DNA of 5,657 nt. Origin: Ruminococcaceae bacterium UBA6842 (lineage in GTDB: Bacteria > Bacillota > Clostridia > Oscillospirales > Acutalibacteraceae). A model generated the notes under the pieces. The model saw nothing but the letters and a program-made list of their open reading frames with translations, was not told the origin of the DNA and searched no databases. Below, piece by piece: positions 1-5,573 of this stretch. The stretch is from assembly GCA_002451855.1 (NCBI GenBank), contig DKDS01000062.1:1-5657 (forward strand), written 5' to 3'. The stretch's first letter is position 1. Every line of letters starts with the position of its first letter. The position numbers were made by a program, and so were the translations under genes.

Positions 1-681
1 AAAATGAGCCGTCACGCGGCAAATATAATATCCGCGCAGGTAATAATAAAGCCTGACAGCGTGCTGGGTCTTGCGACCGGCTCTACGCCGCTCGGCACAT
101 ATAAGCAGCTTATCGATTGGTACAATAAGGGAGATATTGATTTTAGCCTTGTCACCACGGTAAACCTTGACGAGTATGTGGGACTTGACGGCGAAAGCGA
201 TCAAAGCTACCGCTATTTTATGAATCACAATCTCTTCTGCCATATCAATATAGATATGAACAACACCTTTGTACCTAACGGCTGTGCGGTTGACCTTGCG
301 GGCGAGGGCAGAAGATATGACGATCATATAGAGGAGCTGGGCGGTATTGACCTACAGCTTCTCGGAATAGGGCTTGACGGACATATCGGCTTTAACGAGC
401 CTGATAAATACTTTGTAAAAAGCACACATGTGGTAGACCTGCACGAAAGCACCATCAAAGCAAACTCACGGTTTTTCGAAAATGAGGACGAAGTACCCAA
501 GAGAGCAATTACAATGGGAATGGTATCAATAATGCAGGCAAAGAAGATATTGCTTATAGCAAACGGCAAGGCAAAGAGGGATATACTGGAAAAGGCGTTT
601 TACGGACCCATAACCCCCGAAATACCTGCTTCGATATTACAGCTTCACCCCGATATAACGGTTATTTACAGCGAGAATTAA
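1..681 (+). CDS. nagB: Glucosamine-6-phosphate deaminase (5'-truncated by window edge)
   Basis: Cytosolic enzyme converting glucosamine-6-phosphate to fructose-6-phosphate and ammonia, the last step of GlcNAc catabolism. Seen: the phosphate-binding segment LATGSTPLGTY near the N-end, NLDEY with its Asp codon at 169, and GIGLDGHIGFNEP with Asp (376), His (382) and Glu (397). The 69-residue spacing between the first two Asp residues equals Asp72-Asp141 of E. coli NagB, so all catalytic residues align. The frame is open from base 1. The ATG at 4 lies inside the usual N-terminal helix (family members have roughly 10-15 residues before it) and has no Shine-Dalgarno in view, so the true start is upstream of the window. 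The C-end is complete, giving the shorter Bacillota form of about 240 residues. nagA follows after 9 bases, so the two are surely one operon. The promoter lies outside the window. Confidence 0.96.
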   Translation, partial: KMSRHAANIISAQVIIKPDSVLGLATGSTPLGTYKQLIDWYNKGDIDFSLVTTVNLDEYVGLDGESDQSYRYFMNHNLFCHINIDMNNTFVPNGCAVDLAGEGRRYDDHIEELGGIDLQLLGIGLDGHIGFNEPDKYFVKSTHVVDLHESTIKANSRFFENEDEVPKRAITMGMVSIMQAKKILLIANGKAKRDILEKAFYGPITPEIPASILQLHPDITVIYSEN

Positions 682-690
682 GGCGGAAAA

Positions 691-1755
691 ATGATAATAT
701 ATAATGCTGATATAAACGGAGAATTAAAAAGCGTTCTTACAGAAAACGGCAAAATCGTATCGGTAGGGGAAAACCGCCGCGGCGGAGATATAGACGCCTG
801 CGGGAACAGACTGATACCCGGTTTTATAGATGTGCATACCCACGGCTGTATAGGTATGGACACAATGGACGCCGATTTTGAGCCTATGTGTCGGTTTTAC
901 GCGAAGCACGGCACAACATCCTTTTTGCCTACCACTATGACGATGGGGTATGACGACCTTTTAAAAGTCACAAACGCAAGAACGGACTTTGAGGGAGCCG
1001 AAATTTTAGGCTTTCACCTTGAGGGACCGTATATCTCCGAAAAGCACAAGGGCGCCCAAAATGAAAAATATATAAGGGATCCCGATATAGAGGGCTTTTC
1101 ACGGTTCAAAAATGTAAAAATGATAACAATAGCACCCGAAAGACAGGGCAGTATGGAATTTATTAAAGCGGTAACGCCCGAATGTATAGTATCGATAGGA
1201 CATACCGACTGCGATTACGCTGTTGCCGAAGAAGCCATAAAAAACGGCGCTACCTGCCTTACGCATATGTATAACGCAATGCCGCCGTTCCACCACCGCA
1301 ACCCCGGACCTATCGGGGCGGGATTTATAAACCGCATTTACACGCAGATAATCTGCGACGGATTTCATATTTCGAGACCCTGTGTGCTTGCGGCATATAA
1401 GATGTTCGGTGCGGACCGTATGGTACTTATAAGCGACAGCATAAGAAGCGCCGGACTGCCCGACGGCGAATATGAGTCGGGCGGACTTAAGGTGTTTTTA
1501 AAGGACGGCGTCGCACGGCTTGCCGACGGAACGATAGCGGGCAGCAGCGCTACACTGCTTGACTGTGTTAAAACCGCGGTAAAATTCGGAATACCGTTTT
1601 GCGACGCCGTAAGAATGGCAAGCACAACGCCTGCCGAAATGCTCGGTATAAAGAAAGGTTGCGTAAAACCGGGATTTGATGCGGACATGCTTATTGTAGA
1701 TAAAAACATAGATATTAAGACTGTTATAATAAACGGCGAAGTGTTTGACGATTAG
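691..1755 (+). CDS. nagA: N-acetylglucosamine-6-phosphate deacetylase
   Basis: Cytosolic amidohydrolase-superfamily (TIM-barrel) enzyme that removes acetate from GlcNAc-6-P to give glucosamine-6-P, the substrate of the upstream nagB product. Seen in 354 residues: a small N-terminal beta domain, then PGFIDVHTHG with the HxH pair (His49, His51), the metal Glu111 in HLEGPYIS, His171 in SIGHTD, His192 in THMYNAMPPFHHR, substrate-binding His226 in DGFHIS, and catalytic Asp249 in LISDSIRSAG. The intact HxH resembles the two-metal type (B. subtilis) rather than E. coli NagA, which has HxQ. At 354 residues it is a little short for the family (usually about 370-390), but no motif is missing. The ATG at 691 is supported by AAGGCGG at 680-686, which overlaps the nagB stop and suggests coupled translation. 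Transcription should end at the hairpin starting 11 bases downstream. Confidence 0.96.
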   Translation: MIIYNADINGELKSVLTENGKIVSVGENRRGGDIDACGNRLIPGFIDVHTHGCIGMDTMDADFEPMCRFYAKHGTTSFLPTTMTMGYDDLLKVTNARTDFEGAEILGFHLEGPYISEKHKGAQNEKYIRDPDIEGFSRFKNVKMITIAPERQGSMEFIKAVTPECIVSIGHTDCDYAVAEEAIKNGATCLTHMYNAMPPFHHRNPGPIGAGFINRIYTQIICDGFHISRPCVLAAYKMFGADRMVLISDSIRSAGLPDGEYESGGLKVFLKDGVARLADGTIAGSSATLLDCVKTAVKFGIPFCDAVRMASTTPAEMLGIKKGCVKPGFDADMLIVDKNIDIKTVIINGEVFDD

Positions 1756-1765
1756 AATTAAAAAC

Positions 1766-1807
1766 AAAAATCCTGTCTCTGCTCTAAAGCAAAGACAGGA
1801 TTTTTTT
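1766..1807. terminator. Bidirectional rho-independent terminator between nagA and the convergent ECF-type gene
   Basis: The arms 1766-1782 and 1789-1805 pair as AAAAATCCTGTCT...AGACAGGATTTTT with an inner TGC/GCA, one C-A mismatch (1779) and a 6-base loop (TCTAAA). A run of seven T (1801-1807) follows on the plus strand. Read on the minus strand, the hairpin is followed by TTTTTGTTTTTAA. It therefore suits both convergent transcripts. The last T-run bases are also part of the stop codon of the minus-strand gene (TTA at 1806-1808). Confidence 0.88.
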
Positions 1808-2534
1808 ACTTATTAAGTATCTTGCCGAACGGTTTTTCAAGCACGGTAAACAGCGCTACGCCGCCTATTATCGCAATCCCCGCGTTTATAAGGGTTGACG
1901 CCTGACCGAGAACCGCCGTAACCACAGCCGCTTTAAAGGCAGAGCCCTCAAGCATATAGGTGACAAGCTTCCACGCCGTTTCGCCAATCAGATTTACAAG
2001 CATACCGCAGGAGGCACCGACGACCGCCGCCGCCGTTTTTTGTGAGAATTTGTTTTTAAGAAGTGAAAATACAATGCAGAGTATACCGATTACAGCAAAA
2101 ATGGGGGAAAGCCATGCGCCCTTGCCCACAAAGCCGTGATTTTGGGTGAGTGTATATGTAAGTATTCCGCCGCTCAGTAAAAGCGATATAATACCCGATA
2201 CCAAGAGTGAAACAAACGGATATTTTTTGCGGTTTTTAATAAAGCTGTAAACAAGACCCGTTGCAAGTCCGATAAGCAGCTTTAAAATAAATGTTTTCGG
2301 TGAGGAATCGGCGTGACCGTTAAATATATCGTAAAAGCCCATTCCGATAGACCCTGCAAGACCGCCCTGCCAACCGCCGACCAACAGCGCCGCAAGCACA
2401 ACTATAAGATTGCCGAAGTGTATGTACATATTTGCAAAAGGAATAAAAAGCACGGTGAGCGCTATGTAGCAAAGCGCGGCAAAAAGCGCTATAAAGGTAA
2501 TATCAAGTATTTTTTGATGGTTTGTTTTTTTCAT
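1806..2534 (-). CDS. ECF-transporter S-component-like membrane protein, possibly for vitamin B6
   Basis: Predicted integral membrane protein of 242 residues, resembling the substrate-binding S component (PF07155-like) of energy-coupling-factor vitamin transporters. Seen: a short basic N-end, then hydrophobic spans at about 12-33, 41-62, 80-99, 107-125, 142-160, 168-190 and 205-231. Span 1 carries AxxxA (Ala16-Ala20), the type of motif S components use to contact the shared T subunit. A Gly-rich GGWQGGLAGSIGMGFYD block (54-69) and a KLLIGLATGLVYS segment are typical of the family. No ATPase or T subunit is nearby, as in group II ECF systems that share one module encoded elsewhere. The start is supported by AAAGGGG (2543-2549, minus strand). 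It is divergent from a MocR/PdxR-type regulator, which makes pyridoxine or another B6 vitamer the best substrate guess (PdxU-like); this is inference. Spans 4 and 5 look like an insertion relative to the usual six-helix form. Confidence 0.8.
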   Translation of the reverse strand: MKKTNHQKILDITFIALFAALCYIALTVLFIPFANMYIHFGNLIVVLAALLVGGWQGGLAGSIGMGFYDIFNGHADSSPKTFILKLLIGLATGLVYSFIKNRKKYPFVSLLVSGIISLLLSGGILTYTLTQNHGFVGKGAWLSPIFAVIGILCIVFSLLKNKFSQKTAAAVVGASCGMLVNLIGETAWKLVTYMLEGSAFKAAVVTAVLGQASTLINAGIAIIGGVALFTVLEKPFGKILNK

Positions 2535-2542
2535 AACGAGGT

Positions 2543-2549
2543 CCCCTTT
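2543..2549 (-). promoter_or_regulatory. Ribosome binding site of the ECF-type gene
   Basis: On the minus strand this reads AAAGGGG, 8 bases before the ATG whose complement lies at 2532-2534. It supports that start; the next in-frame Met is at residue 36, inside the membrane domain. Confidence 0.7.
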
Positions 2550-2560
2550 GGAAAAAAGTA

Positions 2561-2589
2561 TTGCATATCTCTTTGGTAGGTGTTATTAT
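2561..2589 (+). promoter_or_regulatory. Predicted sigma-70-type promoter of the MocR-type regulator
   Basis: TTGCAT (2561-2566), a 17-base spacer, then TATTAT (2584-2589). The -10 matches 5 of 6 consensus bases and the -35 matches 3 of 6. The -10 overlaps the -10 of the divergent gene, so the two promoters should compete or be controlled by one bound protein. Confidence 0.45.
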
Positions 2590-2602
2590 TATAGCAACAA
2601 AG
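2571..2602. promoter_or_regulatory. Imperfect inverted repeat, candidate operator of the MocR-type regulator
   Basis: CTTTGGT (2571-2577) and AACAAAG (2596-2602) form inverted arms matching at 6 of 7 positions, with an 18-base spacer holding both -10 elements. The right arm continues into AAAGTGTACATT, which contains the palindrome TGTACA. Spaced, repeated half-sites flanking a divergent promoter are usual for MocR/PdxR regulators. Short arms like these also arise by chance in AT-rich DNA. Confidence 0.3.
2588..2596 (-). promoter_or_regulatory. Extended -10 promoter of the ECF-type gene
   Basis: The minus strand reads TGCTATAAT, a perfect TATAAT with the extended TGn element. No good -35 hexamer lies 16-18 bases upstream (TTTATT at best). 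This suits either an extended -10 promoter or one needing an activator, and MocR-family proteins can act as activators. The transcript would start near 2581 with a leader of about 46 bases, too short for a typical riboswitch. Confidence 0.55.
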
Positions 2603-2652
2603 TGTACATTAATAAATAGCCAAAATTAATTATTTTTAAAAGGACAGTTTAT

Positions 2653-3996
2653 ATGCTATTGGATTTTATAGACCTTAAAAAGGGAAACGGCGCTGTTTAT
2701 ATGGAGCTGTACAACCAAATAAACAGCGCAATAGAAAGCGGAATTATTAAAAAGGGTGAAAAGCTTCCTTCAATAAGAGAAGCGGCAAGCCAGCTTCTGG
2801 TCAGCAGAACTACCGTTGAGAACGCTTATTTAAGGCTTTGTATTGAGGGAACGGCTGAAAGCCTGCCGCAGAGGGGCTATTACATAAGGCAGGGTGAAAA
2901 ACGATTTACGGCAAAACCCGAAAAAACGCCTGACAAACAGCGGAGCAGATATGATTTTTCGGGCAGGGGCATTGACATATCCGCGGCGGATACGGAGCTT
3001 TGGAAAAAGACCGTCAGAGAAATATTAAGGGACACCGAGGAGCTTACATCATACGGCGACCCGAGGGGCGAGGCGGGGCTCAGGAACGCACTGTCGCTTT
3101 ACGCGTATAAGGCACGAGGCGTCAGAGCCTCAGCCGAAAATATAATTGTAGGCGCGGGAATAGGTCCGCTCCTTAATATTCTGTGCGGTCTTATCGGCAG
3201 AGATTATGTAATCGGTATGGAAAACGGAGAATTTGAGCAGGCAAGCCGTATTTTTTCGGACTACGGAATTAATACGCGGGTAATAAAGGGAGATTTAAAC
3301 GGCGCCGCGATTTCGGAGCTTGAAAAAAATAATATCGGCATACTTTTTTTACAGCCGTCCGCACTTTCAAAAATAAGCGTTACGGGACTTTCTTCAAGAC
3401 GGAATGAGTTTATAGATTGGGCAAACAAATCTCCTGACAGACTTTTTATAGAGGACGACTACAACGGAGAGCTTCGTTACACGGCACGGAGCGTTACCGC
3501 ATTTCAGGGCAAATGCCCCGAGCGGACAGTCTATATAGGCAGTTTTTCGAAGCTGCTTTTGCCGAGCGTAAGAATTGCGTATATGGTTTTACCTGACAGT
3601 CTCTCCGTTAGGCTTAACGAAAGGCTTGGCATATACAATCAAACCTGCGGCAAGGTCGAACAGCTGGCGCTCAGGCGTTATATCGAAACGGGAGCGCTTG
3701 AAAAGCATTTGAGGAGGCTCAGAAAGCTGTATAATGAAAAAAGCCGTATTTGCGGCCGTATTATTTCGGAATTGATACCAAGTGCCAAGCAAACGCTTTT
3801 CGAATCCTCACTGACCGTTTTGCTGGAGCCGGAAAATCGGGAAATCACGGAAAAAATTTATTCCAACGCCCGTAAATACGGAATTTCTTTAGGGAAAACG
3901 GCCTCACGAAACGAGATTCGGCTGTGCTTTGCCGGAATAAGCAAGAATGATATTTACACGGCAATAAGGCTGTTAAGCGAGGATTTGCCGGAATAA
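2653..3996 (+). CDS. MocR/PdxR-type transcriptional regulator (GntR wHTH fused to aminotransferase-fold domain)
   Basis: DNA-binding regulator of 447 residues. The N-terminal GntR winged helix (about 13-78) shows GEKLPSIREAASQLLVSRTT and the wing PQRGYYI. After a linker of about 35 basic and polar residues comes a type I aminotransferase-fold domain (about 115-445). It has GDPRGEAGLR, IEDDYNGELRY (Asp268 and Tyr270, equal to GabR Asp279 and Tyr281), GSFSK with the PLP lysine Lys300, and NEIRL with Arg423, the likely carboxylate-binding Arg. PLP binding is therefore expected, and PLP or a PLP adduct is the probable signal. The usual PSHQFPSG loop is altered (Pro235, Ser236, then ALSKIS). Start: AAAAGGA (2638-2644) sits 8 bases before the ATG. 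It is divergent from the ECF-type gene, its probable target. Family is certain; a PdxR-like role in B6 supply is inferred from the neighbour, and GabR-like or other MocR roles remain open. Confidence 0.9.
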   Translation: MLLDFIDLKKGNGAVYMELYNQINSAIESGIIKKGEKLPSIREAASQLLVSRTTVENAYLRLCIEGTAESLPQRGYYIRQGEKRFTAKPEKTPDKQRSRYDFSGRGIDISAADTELWKKTVREILRDTEELTSYGDPRGEAGLRNALSLYAYKARGVRASAENIIVGAGIGPLLNILCGLIGRDYVIGMENGEFEQASRIFSDYGINTRVIKGDLNGAAISELEKNNIGILFLQPSALSKISVTGLSSRRNEFIDWANKSPDRLFIEDDYNGELRYTARSVTAFQGKCPERTVYIGSFSKLLLPSVRIAYMVLPDSLSVRLNERLGIYNQTCGKVEQLALRRYIETGALEKHLRRLRKLYNEKSRICGRIISELIPSAKQTLFESSLTVLLEPENREITEKIYSNARKYGISLGKTASRNEIRLCFAGISKNDIYTAIRLLSEDLPE

Positions 3997-4003
3997 TATG
4001 TAC

Positions 4004-4036
4004 TAAGAAAAACGATGCTTCGGCATCGTTTTCTTA
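4004..4036 (+). terminator. Rho-independent terminator of the MocR-type gene
   Basis: An 8-base perfect stem AACGATGC/GCATCGTT (4011-4018 and 4023-4030) encloses TTCG closed by C-G, the very stable cUUCGg tetraloop. Pairing extends outward through A-T pairs and, with one bulged A (4008), through TAAG/CTTA. The T-run is only TTTT before CTTAA, so termination may be partial. It starts 7 bases after the stop codon. Confidence 0.75.
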
Positions 4037-4043
4037 ATGTCGG

Positions 4044-4073
4044 TGAATGACCAATAGGTATGGATGTATTATA
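4044..4073 (+). promoter_or_regulatory. Candidate promoter of the lysis cassette
   Basis: TATTAT (4067-4072) and the overlapping TATATT (4070-4075) are fair sigma-A -10 boxes, but no TTGACA-like box lies 16-18 bases upstream. The pair TGAATG (4044-4049), 17 bases, TATTATA (4067-4073) instead resembles the forespore sigma-G pattern GHATR-17/18-CATnnTA, with one mismatch (T for the first C). A terminator just upstream and a gene just downstream make some promoter here likely; which sigma factor uses it is open. Confidence 0.35.
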
Positions 4074-4108
4074 TTCACAGGCAAACAGATATGTGCGGAG
4101 GTGAGAAA

Positions 4109-4414
4109 ATGGATGACTGTTTTACGGAAAGGCTTGCAAGGCTCGAGGCTGAGGATAAAAACATCTTTCATCAGCTTGATGAAATAAAAGCCGAGGTAAG
4201 GGATATAAGAAAGCTTACCGCGGCAGTTGAAAAAATAGCCGATCAAATGAAGAACACCTCGCAAAAAGTAGACTCGATAGACAGGCGGCTTGATACGGTT
4301 GAAAGAGCGCCGGCAGAGGAGTTTAATCATTATAAGAGATTAATCATAAACTGTATTATAACGGGTGTTTTGGGAGCGGTTACAGGCGCCGTGCTCACAT
4401 TGATTATAAAATAA
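4109..4414 (+). CDS. XhlA-like lysis-cassette protein (coiled coil plus C-terminal membrane span)
   Basis: Small 101-residue protein with the layout of phage haemolysin XhlA-type proteins (PF10779-like), which sit in the membrane and aid holin/endolysin lysis. Seen: residues about 5-66 are highly charged with heptad-like hydrophobic spacing (LARLEAEDKNIFHQLDEI, then VEKIADQM and VDSIDRRLDTVE), suggesting a coiled coil. After a short polar link there is one membrane span (about 78-99) with small residues GVLGAVTGAVL and a final Lys. The start at 4109 is chosen because GGAGGTG (4097-4103) lies 5 bases before it. An in-frame ATG at 4064 would add 15 residues but has no Shine-Dalgarno and overlaps the candidate promoter. 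First gene of a three-gene set with endolysin and holin. The exact family is inferred from architecture; a generic holin-accessory or DUF protein is possible. Confidence 0.8.
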   Translation: MDDCFTERLARLEAEDKNIFHQLDEIKAEVRDIRKLTAAVEKIADQMKNTSQKVDSIDRRLDTVERAPAEEFNHYKRLIINCIITGVLGAVTGAVLTLIIK

Positions 4415-4443
4415 ATAATAACCTTTAAGAACGGAGAATAAGA

Positions 4444-5361
4444 ATGAAACAAATTTTAAAAAAAGGAATAGATGTATCGTACTATCAGGGCGATATTGAC
4501 TGGAAGAGGGCAAAATCGGCAGGAGTGGAATTTGCTATAATCCGCTGCGGCTACGGAATGGATGTTAAAAATCAGGATGATGAAAAATTCGAAAGAAATG
4601 TAACCGAGTGTGAAAGGCTCGGAATACCGTACGGAGTTTATCTGTACAGCTATGCCGATTCGGTGGAAAAAGCCGAGTCGGAGGCTGCCCATACGCTTCG
4701 TATGCTAAACGGCAGAAAACCGCTTTACCCCGTTTATTATGACCTTGAAAACGCACAGACCACCGGCAGGTGCAGTAAGGAACAGATACTTGAAATTGCA
4801 AAGACCTTTGTCGGCATTATGGAGGCAAACGGTCTGTGGGCAGGCATATATGCAAATCTTCACTGGAATAACACTTTGCTTACCGACGGTTGGTATAATT
4901 CCAAGGCGCGCTGGATTGCCCAGTGGGCGGATAACTGCACCTACGGAGGCGAGTACGGCATATGGCAGTACACCTCCTCGGGCAGAATTGACGGCATAAA
5001 CGGCAATGTTGACCTTGATTATGCTTATATTGATTATCCCGTGTTAATTTCCGAAGCCGCTAAGGAACCTGAAAAGCAAGCCAAAACCACGGCAGAGCTT
5101 GCCAACGAGGTTATAGCAGGAGCTTGGGGCAACGGTGAGGAACGCAGGCAAAGGCTTACCGCAGATGGCTATAATTATGCCGAGATACAGGCAGAGGTTA
5201 ACCGACTGATGGCTAAACCCGCTAAAAAAAGTAACGAGGAGATTGCAAAGGAAGTTGTAAGGGGCAGTTGGGGCAACGGAAAGGAACGCAAGGACAGACT
5301 TACCGCCGCCGGATATAATTATTCTGAAATACAGGGTATAGTGAATAAACTATTAAAATAG
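4444..5361 (+). CDS. Phage-type endolysin: GH25 lysozyme with two CW_7 (Cpl-7) wall-binding repeats
   Basis: Muramidase of 305 residues that cuts the MurNAc-GlcNAc bond of peptidoglycan. The GH25 domain (about 7-205) shows KGIDVSYYQGDIDW with Asp10, YYDLE with Asp100 and Glu102 (the DxE pair), IWQYTSSG, and NVDLDYAY with Asp190. These match the four acidic active-site residues of Cpl-1-like enzymes. A Lys/Glu/Pro-rich linker leads to two CW_7 repeats (about 215-256 and 263-304), each with the pattern E-V-x-x-G-x-WGNG-x-x-R-x-x-RL-x-x-x-GYNY-x-x-IQ. Pneumococcal phage lysozyme Cpl-7 has three such repeats. There is no signal peptide, so export should depend on the holin encoded next. Start: GGAG (4433-4436) lies 7 bases before the ATG, 29 bases after the XhlA-like stop. 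All three genes of the cassette are probably one transcript. Confidence 0.95.
   Translation: MKQILKKGIDVSYYQGDIDWKRAKSAGVEFAIIRCGYGMDVKNQDDEKFERNVTECERLGIPYGVYLYSYADSVEKAESEAAHTLRMLNGRKPLYPVYYDLENAQTTGRCSKEQILEIAKTFVGIMEANGLWAGIYANLHWNNTLLTDGWYNSKARWIAQWADNCTYGGEYGIWQYTSSGRIDGINGNVDLDYAYIDYPVLISEAAKEPEKQAKTTAELANEVIAGAWGNGEERRQRLTADGYNYAEIQAEVNRLMAKPAKKSNEEIAKEVVRGSWGNGKERKDRLTAAGYNYSEIQGIVNKLLK
5086..5355 (+). repeat. Tandem CW_7 domain repeat within the endolysin gene
   Basis: Two copies of a 42-codon unit at 5086-5211 and 5230-5355, with a period of 144 bases counted from Trp228 to Trp276. Identity is high around TTGGGGCAACGG and TATAATTATG/TATAATTATT but drifts elsewhere, so this is an old protein-domain duplication rather than a recent DNA repeat. 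The 18-base linker codes for a Lys/Pro-rich hinge. Confidence 0.85.
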
Positions 5362-5369
5362 GAGGAGAG
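5361..5369 (+). promoter_or_regulatory. Ribosome binding site of the holin, overlapping the endolysin stop
   Basis: GGAGGAGAG begins on the last base of the endolysin TAG (5359-5361). AGGAGG (5360-5365) is 7 bases from the ATG at 5373. The overlap suggests that holin translation is coupled to ribosomes finishing the endolysin. Confidence 0.75.
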
Positions 5370-5372
5370 AAT

Positions 5373-5573
5373 ATGAAAAACAAAATGATTAAATGGGCAA
5401 AGGCCGCCGCCGTAAGAGCACTTAAAACGATTGCGCAGACTGCCGTAGCCACAATAGGAACTTCGGCTATGATGGCTTCCGTAAACTGGAAGGTAGTAAT
5501 TTCAGCGTCACTGCTTGCCGGAATACTTTCGGTATTGACATCGCTTGCGGGATTACCCGAAATAAACGAATAA
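5373..5573 (+). CDS. Small phage holin, r1t type
   Basis: A 66-residue membrane protein expected to form the inner-membrane lesions that release the signal-less endolysin. Seen: a basic N-end (MKNKMIKWAKAAAVR), a first hydrophobic span at about 16-36 containing ALKTIAQTAVATIGT, a short turn with Asn38-Trp39-Lys40, a second span at about 41-60, and the ending LTSLAGLPEINE. The ALKT-AQTAVA start, the turn with Trp, and the L-TSLAGLPE end are features of the Lactococcus phage r1t holin family (PF16945). Two spans and under 75 residues fit class II holins. Met1 and Met5, separated by two lysines, could give two products. It follows the endolysin after 11 bases. Holin after endolysin is the reverse of the most common order, but it occurs. 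Confidence 0.88.
   Translation: MKNKMIKWAKAAAVRALKTIAQTAVATIGTSAMMASVNWKVVISASLLAGILSVLTSLAGLPEINE

Noticed and set aside
1365..1709. Minus-strand open frame of 114 codons inside nagA
   Set aside because: It lies fully opposite a well-conserved nagA sequence with no start signal of its own; a shadow frame.
2313..2579. Plus-strand open frame of 88 codons overlapping the ECF-type gene and running into the intergenic gap
   Set aside because: Its composition is rich in Lys, Arg and Cys as expected for the antisense of a membrane protein; no Shine-Dalgarno, no known domain, and it covers the divergent promoters.
2535..2580. Vitamin riboswitch in the leader of the ECF-type gene
   Set aside because: The predicted leader is only about 46 bases and shows no TPP, FMN or cobalamin box elements; a protein regulator is encoded next door.
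4064..4108. Upstream ATG giving a 116-residue form of the XhlA-like protein
   Set aside because: It has no Shine-Dalgarno and lies within the candidate promoter, while the ATG at 4109 has a strong GGAGGTG 5 bases upstream and starts a typical coiled-coil protein.
4037..4108. Phage attachment site or tRNA fragment at the junction between regulator and lysis cassette
   Set aside because: No tRNA-like fold and no repeat of this stretch elsewhere in the window; an att pair could not be seen without the far side.
4034..4330. Minus-strand open frame of 98 codons opposite the XhlA-like gene
   Set aside because: It overlaps the terminator and the XhlA-like gene in antisense, without a ribosome site or recognisable motifs.
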